Assembly: GCA_009782555.1 (NCBI GenBank)
Contig: WRIV01000001.1
Coordinates: forward strand, 1 to 64,000
DNA length: 64,000 nt
Origin: Treponema sp.
GTDB lineage: Bacteria; Spirochaetota; Spirochaetia; Treponematales; Breznakiellaceae
Direction: 5' to 3'
A model generated the notes under the pieces. That model ran no database searches. It saw only the letters and a program-made list of their open reading frames with translations, and was not told where the DNA came from. Shown here in pieces: positions 44,789-53,551 of the stretch. The position numbers and the translations under genes are program-made. Numbering within the stretch: position 1 is the stretch's first letter; each line of letters starts with the position of its first letter.

Positions 44789-46570
44789 ATGCCCAAAATT
44801 GAAGTCAACGAAGAAGTTTTTTATACCCTTGCGGATTTACCCGGCGGAACCGGATCATCTTTCACCAAGGAAATATTTGAAGAAGCCCTAACCTGCGCCA
44901 AGGCGGAACTTGACGAAGACAGTGATAAAACACTTCCGCCTTCGGAGCGGATACTTAAGATTGAATTAAACGATACTAACCGCCCCGACCTTTGGGGAAC
45001 CGCTGGCTGCGCCCGCCAGATTCGAGTGTACAACGGCGGCACCATTCCTGATTATCCTTTCTTCGCCGGTAATTCCCGGGGACCCGGAGCCGGCAGCGGC
45101 GGGAACCAGCCTGCAAAGTATGAGATAATTGTTGAAAAAACCGTACAGCAGGTCCGGCCATACCTTTCGGGTTTTGTCGCTTCCGGAAAGGCAATCAGCG
45201 ATCCCATGCTTCGAGACATGATTCAGACACAGGAAAAACTGGCCTGGAATTTCGGACGAAAGCGTCGGACTATTTCCATGGGACTTTACCGGATTTCAAA
45301 AATACAGTGGCCCATCATCTACAAGGGAGTGGATCAGGACAGCGTGTCCTTTGTACCCCTGCAATGGGATATGCCCCTTACTTTGCGGGAAATTCTTAAG
45401 CAGCACCCCAAAGGAAAGGAATTTGCCTTTATTCAGGAACATGAGCAAATTCATCCCCTGTTAACCGATGCTAAGGGAAATATTCTTTCCTACCCGCCCA
45501 TTATCAATTCTGCCGATATTGGTGCGGTTTTGACGGGAGATACGGATCTCTTTGTGGAACTTACCGGGACCGATCAAAATTCAGTTACCCTGGCGGCGTC
45601 CATTGTTGCCTGTGACCTGTCGGACAACGGCTTTACTATTGAACCGGTGGAAGTGAACTACGGGTACGATACGCCCTTTGGGCAGAAATGCGTTACTCCC
45701 TATTATTTTCAGGAACCGGTGTTTTGCTCCCTTGACCGGATAGAGAAATATTTGGGAGAGGCGATCAGCGCTGATGACTGCGTAAAAGCCCTAGCTCGTA
45801 TGGGAGTCAGAGCGGAAAAAGCAGATGCCATTGAAAAAGGAGCCGTCGGTCCTGAAACAGGCGGCGTCAGAGCCTGGCCGCCCGAATACCGGAATGATTT
45901 TCTTCACGCTGCAGATGTGATGGAAGACATTATGATGGGCCGGGGACTTAATACCTTTAAACCTGAACGTCCCCGGGATTTTACCGTGGGCCGTCTTGCG
46001 CCGGTTACGATCCTTAGCCGCCGGATCAAGGAAACAATGACAGGCATGGGTTATCAGGAAATGATTTACAACTACTTGGGTTCCCGCAAAGACCTGGTGG
46101 AAAGGATGAGGGGAACGGACAGCCGGATTATTCAAATCTCAAACCCCATGACGGAAAACTACGAATATGTAAGGGACAGCATTATCGCATCCCTTATGCA
46201 GAGCGAATCCGTTTCAGGTAACGCCATGTATCCCCACAGGATATTTGAAACGGGGAAAATTGCATATCTGGACGAAAATGAAAATTATGGGGCATCTACC
46301 CGGCAATATCTGGGTTTTCTCCATGCGGGTTCAGATGTAAACTTTAATACTATTGCGGGGCAGCTTCAAACGTTGTTTTATTATCTTTCCTTGGACTATG
46401 ATGCAGAAGAATCGGAGGATCCCCGCTTTATCCCCGGACGGGCCGCAGCAATTTTATATCAGGGAAAGCGTATAGGGATCTTTGGCGAAATTCACCCGGA
46501 GGTACTGGAAAACTGGGGTGTCACCGTACCTTGTACCGCCTGCGAAATGGATGTAGAAGCCCTGCTGTAG
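44789..46570 (+). CDS. pheT: phenylalanyl-tRNA synthetase beta subunit, archaeal/eukaryal type
   Basis: A 593-residue beta subunit of the short archaeal type, lacking the N-terminal EMAP and C-terminal anticodon-binding domains that make bacterial PheT about 800 residues. B3/B4 and B5 domain features are present: the NDTNRPDLW region near residue 60, then PVEVNYGYDTPFG and a C-terminal core ending CEMDVEALL. It pairs with PheS at 41657. AGGAAAACAGG precedes the ATG and a TATAAT lies at 44765-44770, so it has its own promoter because creD separates it from pheS. Confidence 0.94.
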   Translation: MPKIEVNEEVFYTLADLPGGTGSSFTKEIFEEALTCAKAELDEDSDKTLPPSERILKIELNDTNRPDLWGTAGCARQIRVYNGGTIPDYPFFAGNSRGPGAGSGGNQPAKYEIIVEKTVQQVRPYLSGFVASGKAISDPMLRDMIQTQEKLAWNFGRKRRTISMGLYRISKIQWPIIYKGVDQDSVSFVPLQWDMPLTLREILKQHPKGKEFAFIQEHEQIHPLLTDAKGNILSYPPIINSADIGAVLTGDTDLFVELTGTDQNSVTLAASIVACDLSDNGFTIEPVEVNYGYDTPFGQKCVTPYYFQEPVFCSLDRIEKYLGEAISADDCVKALARMGVRAEKADAIEKGAVGPETGGVRAWPPEYRNDFLHAADVMEDIMMGRGLNTFKPERPRDFTVGRLAPVTILSRRIKETMTGMGYQEMIYNYLGSRKDLVERMRGTDSRIIQISNPMTENYEYVRDSIIASLMQSESVSGNAMYPHRIFETGKIAYLDENENYGASTRQYLGFLHAGSDVNFNTIAGQLQTLFYYLSLDYDAEESEDPRFIPGRAAAILYQGKRIGIFGEIHPEVLENWGVTVPCTACEMDVEALL

Positions 46571-46690
46571 TAAGGTTATGAAAAATTTCAACGAGCAGGA
46601 GATCGAAAGGGAAATTAATAAAGAGTATTGATGAATTGGGGTTTTCCATAATTGACGTTCCCCATCAAAAACCAGTAATCTTAATTCACT

Positions 46691-46761
46691 GCGGCCGTCG
46701 TATAACGGCATTACCCTAGCTTCCCAAGCTCGTGACGCGGGTTCGACTCCCGTCGGCCGCT
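46691..46761 (+). tRNA. tRNA-Gly(CCC)
   Basis: A 71-base cloverleaf without an encoded CCA end. A 7-bp acceptor stem (GCGGCCG/CGGCCGC) is perfect and the T arm reads GCGGG-TTCGACT-CCCGT. The anticodon loop TTCCCAA gives anticodon CCC on a CTAGC/GCTCG stem with one mismatch. The discriminator base is T, usual for bacterial glycine tRNA. The flanking spacer (46571-46690 and 46762-46882) holds no other gene that I can support. Confidence 0.9.
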
Positions 46762-46882
46762 AAAATATCCTTAAATTAAGCGTCTCAGCGGGTTTATTAC
46801 CAGAAAAACATCGATTTTATGGTTTTTCCATGCCTCAAGGGATATATTTTACTAGGGGACAATAGTACCCAATGGAAGAAAT

Positions 46883-47407
46883 ATGGAAACAGCGGCATCA
46901 TTAAATGATTCAGGTATCGCCCTCACGGAAGCCCAGCGGCCCGACGAGGCAATTCTCTTGTTTTCCAGAGCTCTGAAAATTGAGCCGGAAAACCCTCTGC
47001 TTTGGCTAAATCTGGGTATTGCCCAGCAGCATACAGGAGAATACGAAGAAGCCCTGACCAGTTTTCAAAAGGCCATAAGCATCGATGACACGCTGGACGA
47101 AGCCTGGCTTTCCATGGGACTCATCCACTATGAGCAAAAGCAATTTGAGCTGGCCGAAGACTGTTATCACTTTTCCCTTGCCCAGAATGAAAATTCACCA
47201 AAAACCTGGAATAATCTGGGGGTCCTTTATTTTGTTCAAGAATACTATGAAGAAGCCCGGCATTGTTTTGAAGAAGCAGTGGCCATGGCGCCCCTGTACG
47301 AAGAAGCCCTTTTTAACCTGCGGGATGTATGCCGGGAACTAAAAGATTATCAGGCATCGGCGGAATTTGGCCGAAGCCTTTCTGAGCTTCCCCGGCACAG
47401 GCTTTAA
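46883..47407 (+). CDS. tetratricopeptide-repeat protein
   Basis: A 174-residue soluble protein made of about four TPR units, with repeated W/L-x-x-L-G and A-x-x-x-F/Y-x-x-A-L patterns (LWLNLGIAQQ, AWLSMGLIHYEQ, TWNNLGVLYFVQ) covering residues 5-160. It has no signal peptide. TPR proteins act as protein-binding scaffolds; the partner is unknown. It lies 5 bp before the YmdB-like gene on the same strand, so the two are probably an operon. Confidence 0.82.
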   Translation: METAASLNDSGIALTEAQRPDEAILLFSRALKIEPENPLLWLNLGIAQQHTGEYEEALTSFQKAISIDDTLDEAWLSMGLIHYEQKQFELAEDCYHFSLAQNENSPKTWNNLGVLYFVQEYYEEARHCFEEAVAMAPLYEEALFNLRDVCRELKDYQASAEFGRSLSELPRHRL

Positions 47408-47412
47408 TCAGA

Positions 47413-48222
47413 GTGAGGATTCTCTATGTAGCGGAGCTGGTTGGTAAAGCCGGCATTCATGCTCTAAAAAAAGCCCTCCCGGGCCTGAAAAAAGAGCGGA
47501 CTATCCACTTTACCCTGGTTTGTGCAGACGGTGCTACGGGAGGAAATGGTTTGGGCCGCCACCACGCGGGATACATCCGCAAACTCGGCGCCGACGTAAT
47601 CACCACCGGAGACTGTTGTTTTTATAAGAAAGATTTAGTAGAAACCTGGGCACCCTATGTGCTGCGTCCGGCCAACCTTGGCGGTATGGATACAAACACG
47701 AATGAACGGGTTCCCGGCTTCGGCTGGCGGGTATTTAAAACTGCCGTAGAAGGAGCGGAAATAAAGGTGGCGGCGGCGGTACTGTTGGGGGCGAATTTTA
47801 TCCGGCTGAAAGCAGATAATCCCTTTACCAGAATTACATCGCTTCTGGAAAAACTTCGCTCACAAACACCCTTTGTTGTACTGGATTTCCACGCCTGGGC
47901 CACCGGAGAAAAACGAACCCTCTTTACCGCCGCCGCCGGTTCCTGTACAGCGATAATCGGTTCCCATGGCAGGGTACAAACTGCGGACGAAGAAATCCTG
48001 GATGGTACGGCAGTAATCTGTGATGCCGGCAGAACCGGCAGTACCGAGTCAGTGGGAGGAAATGACATTGCCAGCCGGATCCGGGAATACCGTTCAGGGA
48101 TCCCCGATTGGACCAAGGACGCCTGGGACAAATGCGAACTTCAAGGGGTGATCATCGAAACGGATGATCAGGGGAGGGCGCTGTCTATAGAAAGAATACG
48201 GATACCAGTAGAACAAACGTAA
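47413..48222 (+). CDS. YmdB-family protein that has lost most metal-site residues
   Basis: A 269-residue member of the YmdB/TIGR00282 metallophosphoesterase family, recognised by its ordered motifs. The active site is changed at several places. The usual Asp8 is Glu8. The NGEN motif is CADG (Asp39-Gly40 for Glu-Asn). GNH is GDC (Asp67-Cys68). DFHAE is DFHAW (His160 kept, Glu to Trp162). HTH is HGR (His185 kept, Arg187). Five of eight expected ligands are altered, so 2',3'-cyclic phosphodiesterase activity is doubtful. It follows the TPR gene by 5 bp and starts with GTG. It may be a pseudoenzyme with a binding role. Confidence 0.75.
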   Translation: MRILYVAELVGKAGIHALKKALPGLKKERTIHFTLVCADGATGGNGLGRHHAGYIRKLGADVITTGDCCFYKKDLVETWAPYVLRPANLGGMDTNTNERVPGFGWRVFKTAVEGAEIKVAAAVLLGANFIRLKADNPFTRITSLLEKLRSQTPFVVLDFHAWATGEKRTLFTAAAGSCTAIIGSHGRVQTADEEILDGTAVICDAGRTGSTESVGGNDIASRIREYRSGIPDWTKDAWDKCELQGVIIETDDQGRALSIERIRIPVEQT

Positions 48223-48310
48223 CCGTATATTCATTTTCTTCAAGAGCAGCCATTAGATGAGCAATTGTATCCTCTTTGGTATCCATGAATTTTGTCATGT
48301 CCCATATCAT
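48185..48310 (-). pseudogene. HI1420-family addiction-module antitoxin remnant
   Basis: Starting with ATG at 48310 the frame reads MIWDMTKFMDTKEDTIAHL then MAALEEN. This is the conserved N-terminus of HigA-like antidote proteins of the HI1420 family (WD...FLDTKEDIIAYLEAALEEND). After about 27 residues the match stops and the frame runs into the convergent YmdB-like gene, ending at 48185. The helix-turn-helix part is gone. No toxin gene is present. It is a decayed toxin-antitoxin module next to the second restriction enzyme. Confidence 0.6.
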
Positions 48311-48316
48311 TTTTAT

Positions 48317-51300
48317 CTATTCAATTACCTCATCAACCTTCCTCTGTAATTCCCCCGTCAAATACAGCACATTGACAATCTTTTGGTAATGTTGAATCTC
48401 ATCATAATCGAGTGTTTTGCCTTTGCGGTCTTTGAGCCACTTCTGCGCTGGCTGGTAGCCGCCGATGTAGAAATTCCATGCCTCTGGCGGGACTGTTTTA
48501 AAATACTGGGTTTTGTTTATCCAGACTTTTTTGTCTTGGTAAGTAAGTTTGTCAATAGAATTGCTGCCTTTGATGGGATAACTGGCTAATTTTTCTGATG
48601 GTGTAACTCCTTCCAATAGATGAATGGTCCGCAGTTTTCCGCCAAACTCGGCAAGCTTTCTGAACTGTTTGGCATTATCAGGGTAGGGAATTCGGGGAAA
48701 GTCAATTTTGAAGAATTCTTTGTATTTCTCGCGATAAGCGGGGCTATGGAGAACGGCGTAAATGTAATCAAGAATGTCGATGGGGGCAAAAGTTTTTTTA
48801 TCAGCTTCTTTTTCTTCGGTAAAACGCAGGTTTAGTTTTTCAGCTATTATTTTTACTATATCAGAGTTTAGATTGGGGCGGCGTTTTTCTGTTTTGTCTA
48901 AAGTGTTTTCATCAGGATAAAGGTAAAGGGGAAAAACCGTATAGGGAGCATAAGGCTGTGAGCTTATTTCTATCAGTTTATTCATAATATAGCAAATAAA
49001 ATGTTTATTGCCGCCGTATTGCCGGGAGCATACCAAACCCGTATTTTTATTGCCAATAAAATGCTTCATAACATTGAATGCAGGTCTTGAAGTAATCCCC
49101 TGTTGATAGTAAATGAAACGATAATCAAATGGACGGTATTGTAATTCCATAATATTTTTTGAATCAAAATCTTTATTCTTGATAACCCTGGTGAGTTTAT
49201 AACCGCCGCTGTCATTGACATTAAAATCATTTACGAATTTTTCATCATATTTACCAGACAATAATTTTTTTATTCTTTTTTCAAGAATTTCCCTGTTATT
49301 ATCGGTAAATAGCGCATCACGATCTGTTTTTATAGCATTATTGTACACAGCAAATAATTTCGTTATAGAAAATCCTTTTTCGTATTCATGCTTATTTTTA
49401 AAATCTTTGGGAACAAAAAAGTAATAAGGAGTTTCAGGGTGTAATTCTTGCCATTTAAGAGACAAAAATTTATGTTCCAAAAGAAACCGGTATTTTTCAT
49501 CGCGTTTGCCAAATAAATCATAGTGATATACCTTTGCAAGTCCGCTTTTCCATGTTGTTTTTACAAAGATATTAATGCTTACCCCTTGCTGTATATCAAA
49601 CACATTATTGTCAATTTCTCCATCAGGCGTTGTCTCCCGTTTTTTTGTACTGCCATGCAGGTCAAAAATATATATTTTGTCAAAATTTGACATTAATGTT
49701 TTTCGCATTTTTCGGTGAGTAATTCCATCAATAAAACTGTTATTTGATATATAAGCCACAATACCGAATTTGTTATTGGTAACCAGATATTGGGCGTAAC
49801 GGATAAATTTTATGTAATCATCATCAAGGTTTAATTTTTTTTCGTTAAGCCCTTGTTTATACTCTCCTATCAACCCGTCTATCCATTCATTTTTATTCTG
49901 TGTACTTACATTGTAGGGTGGATTTCCCATCACTACCATTACCGGAACGTCCCGCTTAACCTTGCGCGCTTCTTCCGCTTCCTGTGCCAGCCATTGAGCC
50001 ATAAACAATTCAGGTGTATGCTCAGGCGCTTCTTCAAGTGTATTGGTAAGATAGATGTTCAAGCGTTCGTTTTTTCCATTCTGTTCGTTGTTCCAATTAA
50101 ATTCCGTTTCTCTGAGCGTCATATCAAGTTTAAAATGCGCCATCGCATAACTTGCCATGAGAATTTCAAAACCGTGAAGACGGGGGATCAAATGTTCTTT
50201 ACAATAACCCGTCCACATTCCTTTTTGATTTTTAAAACGGGAATAAATATTGTTTATAACCTCCGCAAGGAAAGTTCCGGTTCCTGCTGCAGGGTCGAGT
50301 ATTTGTACTTTGTGAAATTCGCGTTCTCCCGTTATTACCGATTTGCCCTGTTTGTCAGCACCTTTTATTGGCAGTTTAATTTTTGAATTATCCGCTAATC
50401 CTTGCGCAAGATCAAATTCCTTTTGTAAAATGTCATCAACTGCTTGTACGATAAACTGCACTACCGAAAGCGGTGTGTAATACACGCCGCGGCTCTCACG
50501 CAAGGCCGGATCATATTCGGCAAGAAAAGTCTCGTAAAAATGAATGTAGGGGTCCTGATTTGCTTTGCCAAATTCTTTGAGGATATCTTCGATAGCTGCA
50601 CAATTAAAAAGATCGGCGAGGGCGTCTACAATCCAGCGGATGCGGGTGTCAAGATCAAATCCGGCGATATACTGAAAAAATTTTCGCAGAAACGGATTGG
50701 ACTTGGGTACAAGATGAGACGCTGTTACTCGGCTAAAAATTTGATTATCGCGCTGATTAAGCCGGGCGGCAAAAAGCCCATAAGCCAGCGTTTGAGCGTA
50801 CATATCTGCAAATGACTGTTCGCTCAAATTGTGAATAAGAATTGTGCGAAAACCTTCCAACTGACCGGAAAGAGTATCATTTTCGTCATTTTTATCTAAA
50901 AGCGCGGCTCTGATCACTTCTGCAAGAAGTTTTGCCTTAGCCGCCATCATGCGGGCGAGGGTTATGGATTGGTAAATGGTTTTTCCACAGTAGCCGACAA
51001 ATTGGTTGACCAGTTCAAGAAAAGAGCCACATTGTTTTTTATCCGGCGCTATGTTGCCATTAGATTCACGGGCAATGGTAACAGAAACAATTTGATCCCC
51101 TTCAACAAAAAGTTGAAAGGTCAGATAATCTGTAATTATAAGGTTCCCCAGAGATTGTTTGTAACGATCAAATTGCGCCTTGTTTGCCTTGTTGTCAAGG
51201 CCAACAGAAATGTCTTTCGCTTCGATATAACCCAGAGGAATACTGTCCCGGGTGATGATGTAATCAGGCGCGCCGCATTCAATATGCTTTGGCTCGTTGG

Positions 51301-51439
51301 TTATGGTCAGTCCTGAGGTAACGGTTTCCAGCAAAGTTTTAAGGGCGGGGCGGTAGCTATGCTCGGTGGCGTTTCCGGTGCGGTAGATTTTGCCGATTTC
51401 TGTGATATACCGGGTTATCGCTTGAGTTGAGGCAGTCAT
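48317..51439 (-). CDS. second type IIG/ISP-like restriction-modification enzyme
   Basis: A 1040-residue single-chain enzyme. The N-terminal PD-(D/E)xK nuclease is visible (P58 D59 ... E73-A-K). A helical segment follows, then the methyltransferase with motif I LDPAAGTGTF (D382) and NPPY near residue 503, and a long recognition region. It has no helicase domain. The part encoding about residues 530-820 is much more AT-rich than the ends, again hinting at exchange of the specificity region. Its ATG overlaps the leuA stop (ATGA), so it is the last gene of an M15-ilvN-leuA operon and is translationally coupled to an amino acid biosynthesis gene. An antitoxin remnant follows its stop. Confidence 0.87.
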   Translation of the reverse strand: MTASTQAITRYITEIGKIYRTGNATEHSYRPALKTLLETVTSGLTITNEPKHIECGAPDYIITRDSIPLGYIEAKDISVGLDNKANKAQFDRYKQSLGNLIITDYLTFQLFVEGDQIVSVTIARESNGNIAPDKKQCGSFLELVNQFVGYCGKTIYQSITLARMMAAKAKLLAEVIRAALLDKNDENDTLSGQLEGFRTILIHNLSEQSFADMYAQTLAYGLFAARLNQRDNQIFSRVTASHLVPKSNPFLRKFFQYIAGFDLDTRIRWIVDALADLFNCAAIEDILKEFGKANQDPYIHFYETFLAEYDPALRESRGVYYTPLSVVQFIVQAVDDILQKEFDLAQGLADNSKIKLPIKGADKQGKSVITGEREFHKVQILDPAAGTGTFLAEVINNIYSRFKNQKGMWTGYCKEHLIPRLHGFEILMASYAMAHFKLDMTLRETEFNWNNEQNGKNERLNIYLTNTLEEAPEHTPELFMAQWLAQEAEEARKVKRDVPVMVVMGNPPYNVSTQNKNEWIDGLIGEYKQGLNEKKLNLDDDYIKFIRYAQYLVTNNKFGIVAYISNNSFIDGITHRKMRKTLMSNFDKIYIFDLHGSTKKRETTPDGEIDNNVFDIQQGVSINIFVKTTWKSGLAKVYHYDLFGKRDEKYRFLLEHKFLSLKWQELHPETPYYFFVPKDFKNKHEYEKGFSITKLFAVYNNAIKTDRDALFTDNNREILEKRIKKLLSGKYDEKFVNDFNVNDSGGYKLTRVIKNKDFDSKNIMELQYRPFDYRFIYYQQGITSRPAFNVMKHFIGNKNTGLVCSRQYGGNKHFICYIMNKLIEISSQPYAPYTVFPLYLYPDENTLDKTEKRRPNLNSDIVKIIAEKLNLRFTEEKEADKKTFAPIDILDYIYAVLHSPAYREKYKEFFKIDFPRIPYPDNAKQFRKLAEFGGKLRTIHLLEGVTPSEKLASYPIKGSNSIDKLTYQDKKVWINKTQYFKTVPPEAWNFYIGGYQPAQKWLKDRKGKTLDYDEIQHYQKIVNVLYLTGELQRKVDEVIE

Positions 51440-52983
51440 TGTTTGTTCTTCTTAAAAGCGGCCAATTCCCATTCCATGGCGTTTATTGCCGAAAGGTACG
51501 CTTTTATTGAAGATTCAATCACATCGGTGGAGACGCCATGACCATTGTAGTGCCGGTTTTCCCAGCGGATTCTGACCATGGTTTCGCCCTGACTGGCGGA
51601 GCCGCCGGTTATCGCCCCGATTTCGTAGAGTTCCAGTTCCGGTTCCCTGCCGATGATCTGATTGATTGCTTTGTAGATTGAGTCAATCGGGCCATCTCCC
51701 AGGGAGACAAGTTTTTTATGGCCGCCGTCCCGGTGCCGCAGCCGGATAGTACCGCTGGCTCCCAGGGCACTGCCGGTGTTTACCGCCCAATGGTCGAGGA
51801 TCCAGGTTTCCGGTGCCGCGGTGGTAGAATCCATAACCAGGGCTTCGATGTCCCTGTCATTCACGGTTTTCTTTTTGTCCGCCAGCAGCTTGAATTCATC
51901 AAAGAGTTTTTCTAGGATTTCGCTGCTTACGGTAAAGCCAAGCAATTTTAGCCGGTCCTCAAAGGCATGGCGGCCTGAATGTTTACCCAGCACCATCTGA
52001 TTTCTGGAGATTCCCACCGATTCGGGGGTCATGATTTCGTAGGTTTCCCGGTTGGCCATTACTCCGTGCTGGTGTATGCCCGCTTCGTGGACAAAGGCGT
52101 TTTCTCCTACCACAGCCTTGTTGGGCTGGACCTTTACTCCCGTAACCTGGCTTACCATGCGGCTGGTACTGTAGAGCTGCGTAGTGTCGATCCGGGTCTC
52201 CGCATGATAAATATCTTTCCGGACCTGTAGGGACATGACAATTTCTTCCAGCGATGCGTTTCCCGCCCGCTCGCCAATGCCGTTAATCGTACATTCAACC
52301 TGATCCGCTCCGGCTGTTATTGCCGCTAGGCTGTTGGCTGCCGCCAAGCCCAGGTCGTTGTGGCAGTGTACCGAAAGCCGGGCCTTTTCTATTCCCGGCG
52401 TATGCTCCCGAATATAGCTTATCCTCTTTCCAAATTCATCCGGCATGGCATAACCCACCGTATCGGTAAAATTAACCGTCCGGGCACCAGCCTTAACCGC
52501 TTCGCCGAAGACCCTGCATACATAATCAGGATCACTGCGAAATGCATCCTCCGCGGAAAACTCAACATCATTGCAGAGTTTTTTCGCATACCGCACCGCT
52601 GAAGATACCTGTTCAAGTACTTCATCCTGATTCATCTTGAGTTTCCATTCCATGTGAATGGGACTGGTGGCTATGAATATGTGGAGCCGGGGCTGGGCTG
52701 CTTTTTTCAGCGCCCTCCAGCCGGTGTCTATGTCCTTTTCCAGGGAACGGCAAAGCGCCGCCACGGTGCAGTCTTTGATAGTTTCCGCAATGTTCCGGAC
52801 TGAATCCAGATCACTTGGGCTGGATTCGGGAAATCCCGCTTCGATCACATCAACTCCAAGTTTTTCCAGTTTGCGGGCCACATCGAGTTTTTCCCGGGCA
52901 TTCATGCTGTACCCTGGAGCCTGCTCTCCGTCCCGCAAGGTTGTGTCAAAGATGAAGACTCTTTTTGTGTCAGGAAATGTCAT
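51436..52983 (-). CDS. leuA: 2-isopropylmalate synthase
   Basis: A 515-residue LeuA catalysing condensation of acetyl-CoA with 2-oxoisovalerate, the first step of leucine synthesis. FDTTLRDGEQAPG opens the TIM barrel, HCHNDLGLA carries the metal ligands, and GNASLEEIVM and KHSGRHAFEDRL are LeuA marks. The C-terminal regulatory domain of about 120 residues is present, so leucine feedback is expected. It overlaps ilvN by 14 bp and the downstream restriction enzyme by 4 bp. Confidence 0.94.
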   Translation of the reverse strand: MTFPDTKRVFIFDTTLRDGEQAPGYSMNAREKLDVARKLEKLGVDVIEAGFPESSPSDLDSVRNIAETIKDCTVAALCRSLEKDIDTGWRALKKAAQPRLHIFIATSPIHMEWKLKMNQDEVLEQVSSAVRYAKKLCNDVEFSAEDAFRSDPDYVCRVFGEAVKAGARTVNFTDTVGYAMPDEFGKRISYIREHTPGIEKARLSVHCHNDLGLAAANSLAAITAGADQVECTINGIGERAGNASLEEIVMSLQVRKDIYHAETRIDTTQLYSTSRMVSQVTGVKVQPNKAVVGENAFVHEAGIHQHGVMANRETYEIMTPESVGISRNQMVLGKHSGRHAFEDRLKLLGFTVSSEILEKLFDEFKLLADKKKTVNDRDIEALVMDSTTAAPETWILDHWAVNTGSALGASGTIRLRHRDGGHKKLVSLGDGPIDSIYKAINQIIGREPELELYEIGAITGGSASQGETMVRIRWENRHYNGHGVSTDVIESSIKAYLSAINAMEWELAAFKKNKQ

Positions 52984-53551
52984 GGACCGATAACACCTTT
53001 GTTCCCCGTTCCAGCGCTACCAGGCCCGTCCTGGCTAGCTCCATCACGCCATAGGGGGAAAGGAGCATCAGGAGGCCGTTGAGTTTTTCCATATCTCCCG
53101 TGGCTTCTATGGTAACGGTAGAGGGGGAAACATCGATCACTCTGGATCGGAAGATTCCCGCAACTTGAATTACCGCGGGCCTGGTTTTTTCATCTGCATT
53201 TACCTTGACCAGCATTATTTCCCGCCGCAGGCAGGAAGCGGGATCCAACTCCCGGACGGCGATGACATCCACGAGTTTTCGCAGCTGCTTTATGATCTGT
53301 TCCAGGATCGCATTGTCCCCTGTCACGGCGATAGTCATGCGGGAAATGGAAGGATCCGCCGTTTCCCCTACGGTTAGGCTGTCTATATTAAAACCCCGGC
53401 GGGCAAAAAGCCCCGAAATCCGGCTTAGGGTACCTGCCCGGTTTTCTACCAGGGCGGATACCACGTGCGTCCCCACAGGCCGCGGGGGCAGGGAATTTGA
53501 TTTACGTTCGCCGCTGGGAGTGTCGTGTACATATGTTCCTGTCTGTTTCAT
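52970..53551 (-). CDS. ilvN: acetolactate synthase regulatory subunit
   Basis: A 193-residue small subunit of acetohydroxyacid synthase. The N-terminal ACT domain shows VENRAGTLSRISGLFARRGFNI (about residues 35-56), the valine-binding region, and the C-terminal ALS_ss_C part follows. It stimulates and gives valine feedback to the catalytic subunit IlvB, which is not in the window. An N-terminal extension of about 25 residues precedes the ACT domain. Its start overlaps the stop of the M15 peptidase gene (TGATG) and its end overlaps leuA, so expression is tightly coupled. Confidence 0.9.
   Translation of the reverse strand: MKQTGTYVHDTPSGERKSNSLPPRPVGTHVVSALVENRAGTLSRISGLFARRGFNIDSLTVGETADPSISRMTIAVTGDNAILEQIIKQLRKLVDVIAVRELDPASCLRREIMLVKVNADEKTRPAVIQVAGIFRSRVIDVSPSTVTIEATGDMEKLNGLLMLLSPYGVMELARTGLVALERGTKVLSVHDIS

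Noticed and set aside
46578-46631. 17-codon frame after pheT (MKNFNEQEIEREIN start)
   Set aside because: Too short to support and not followed by a continuing frame. It might be a fragment, but no homology is evident by eye.
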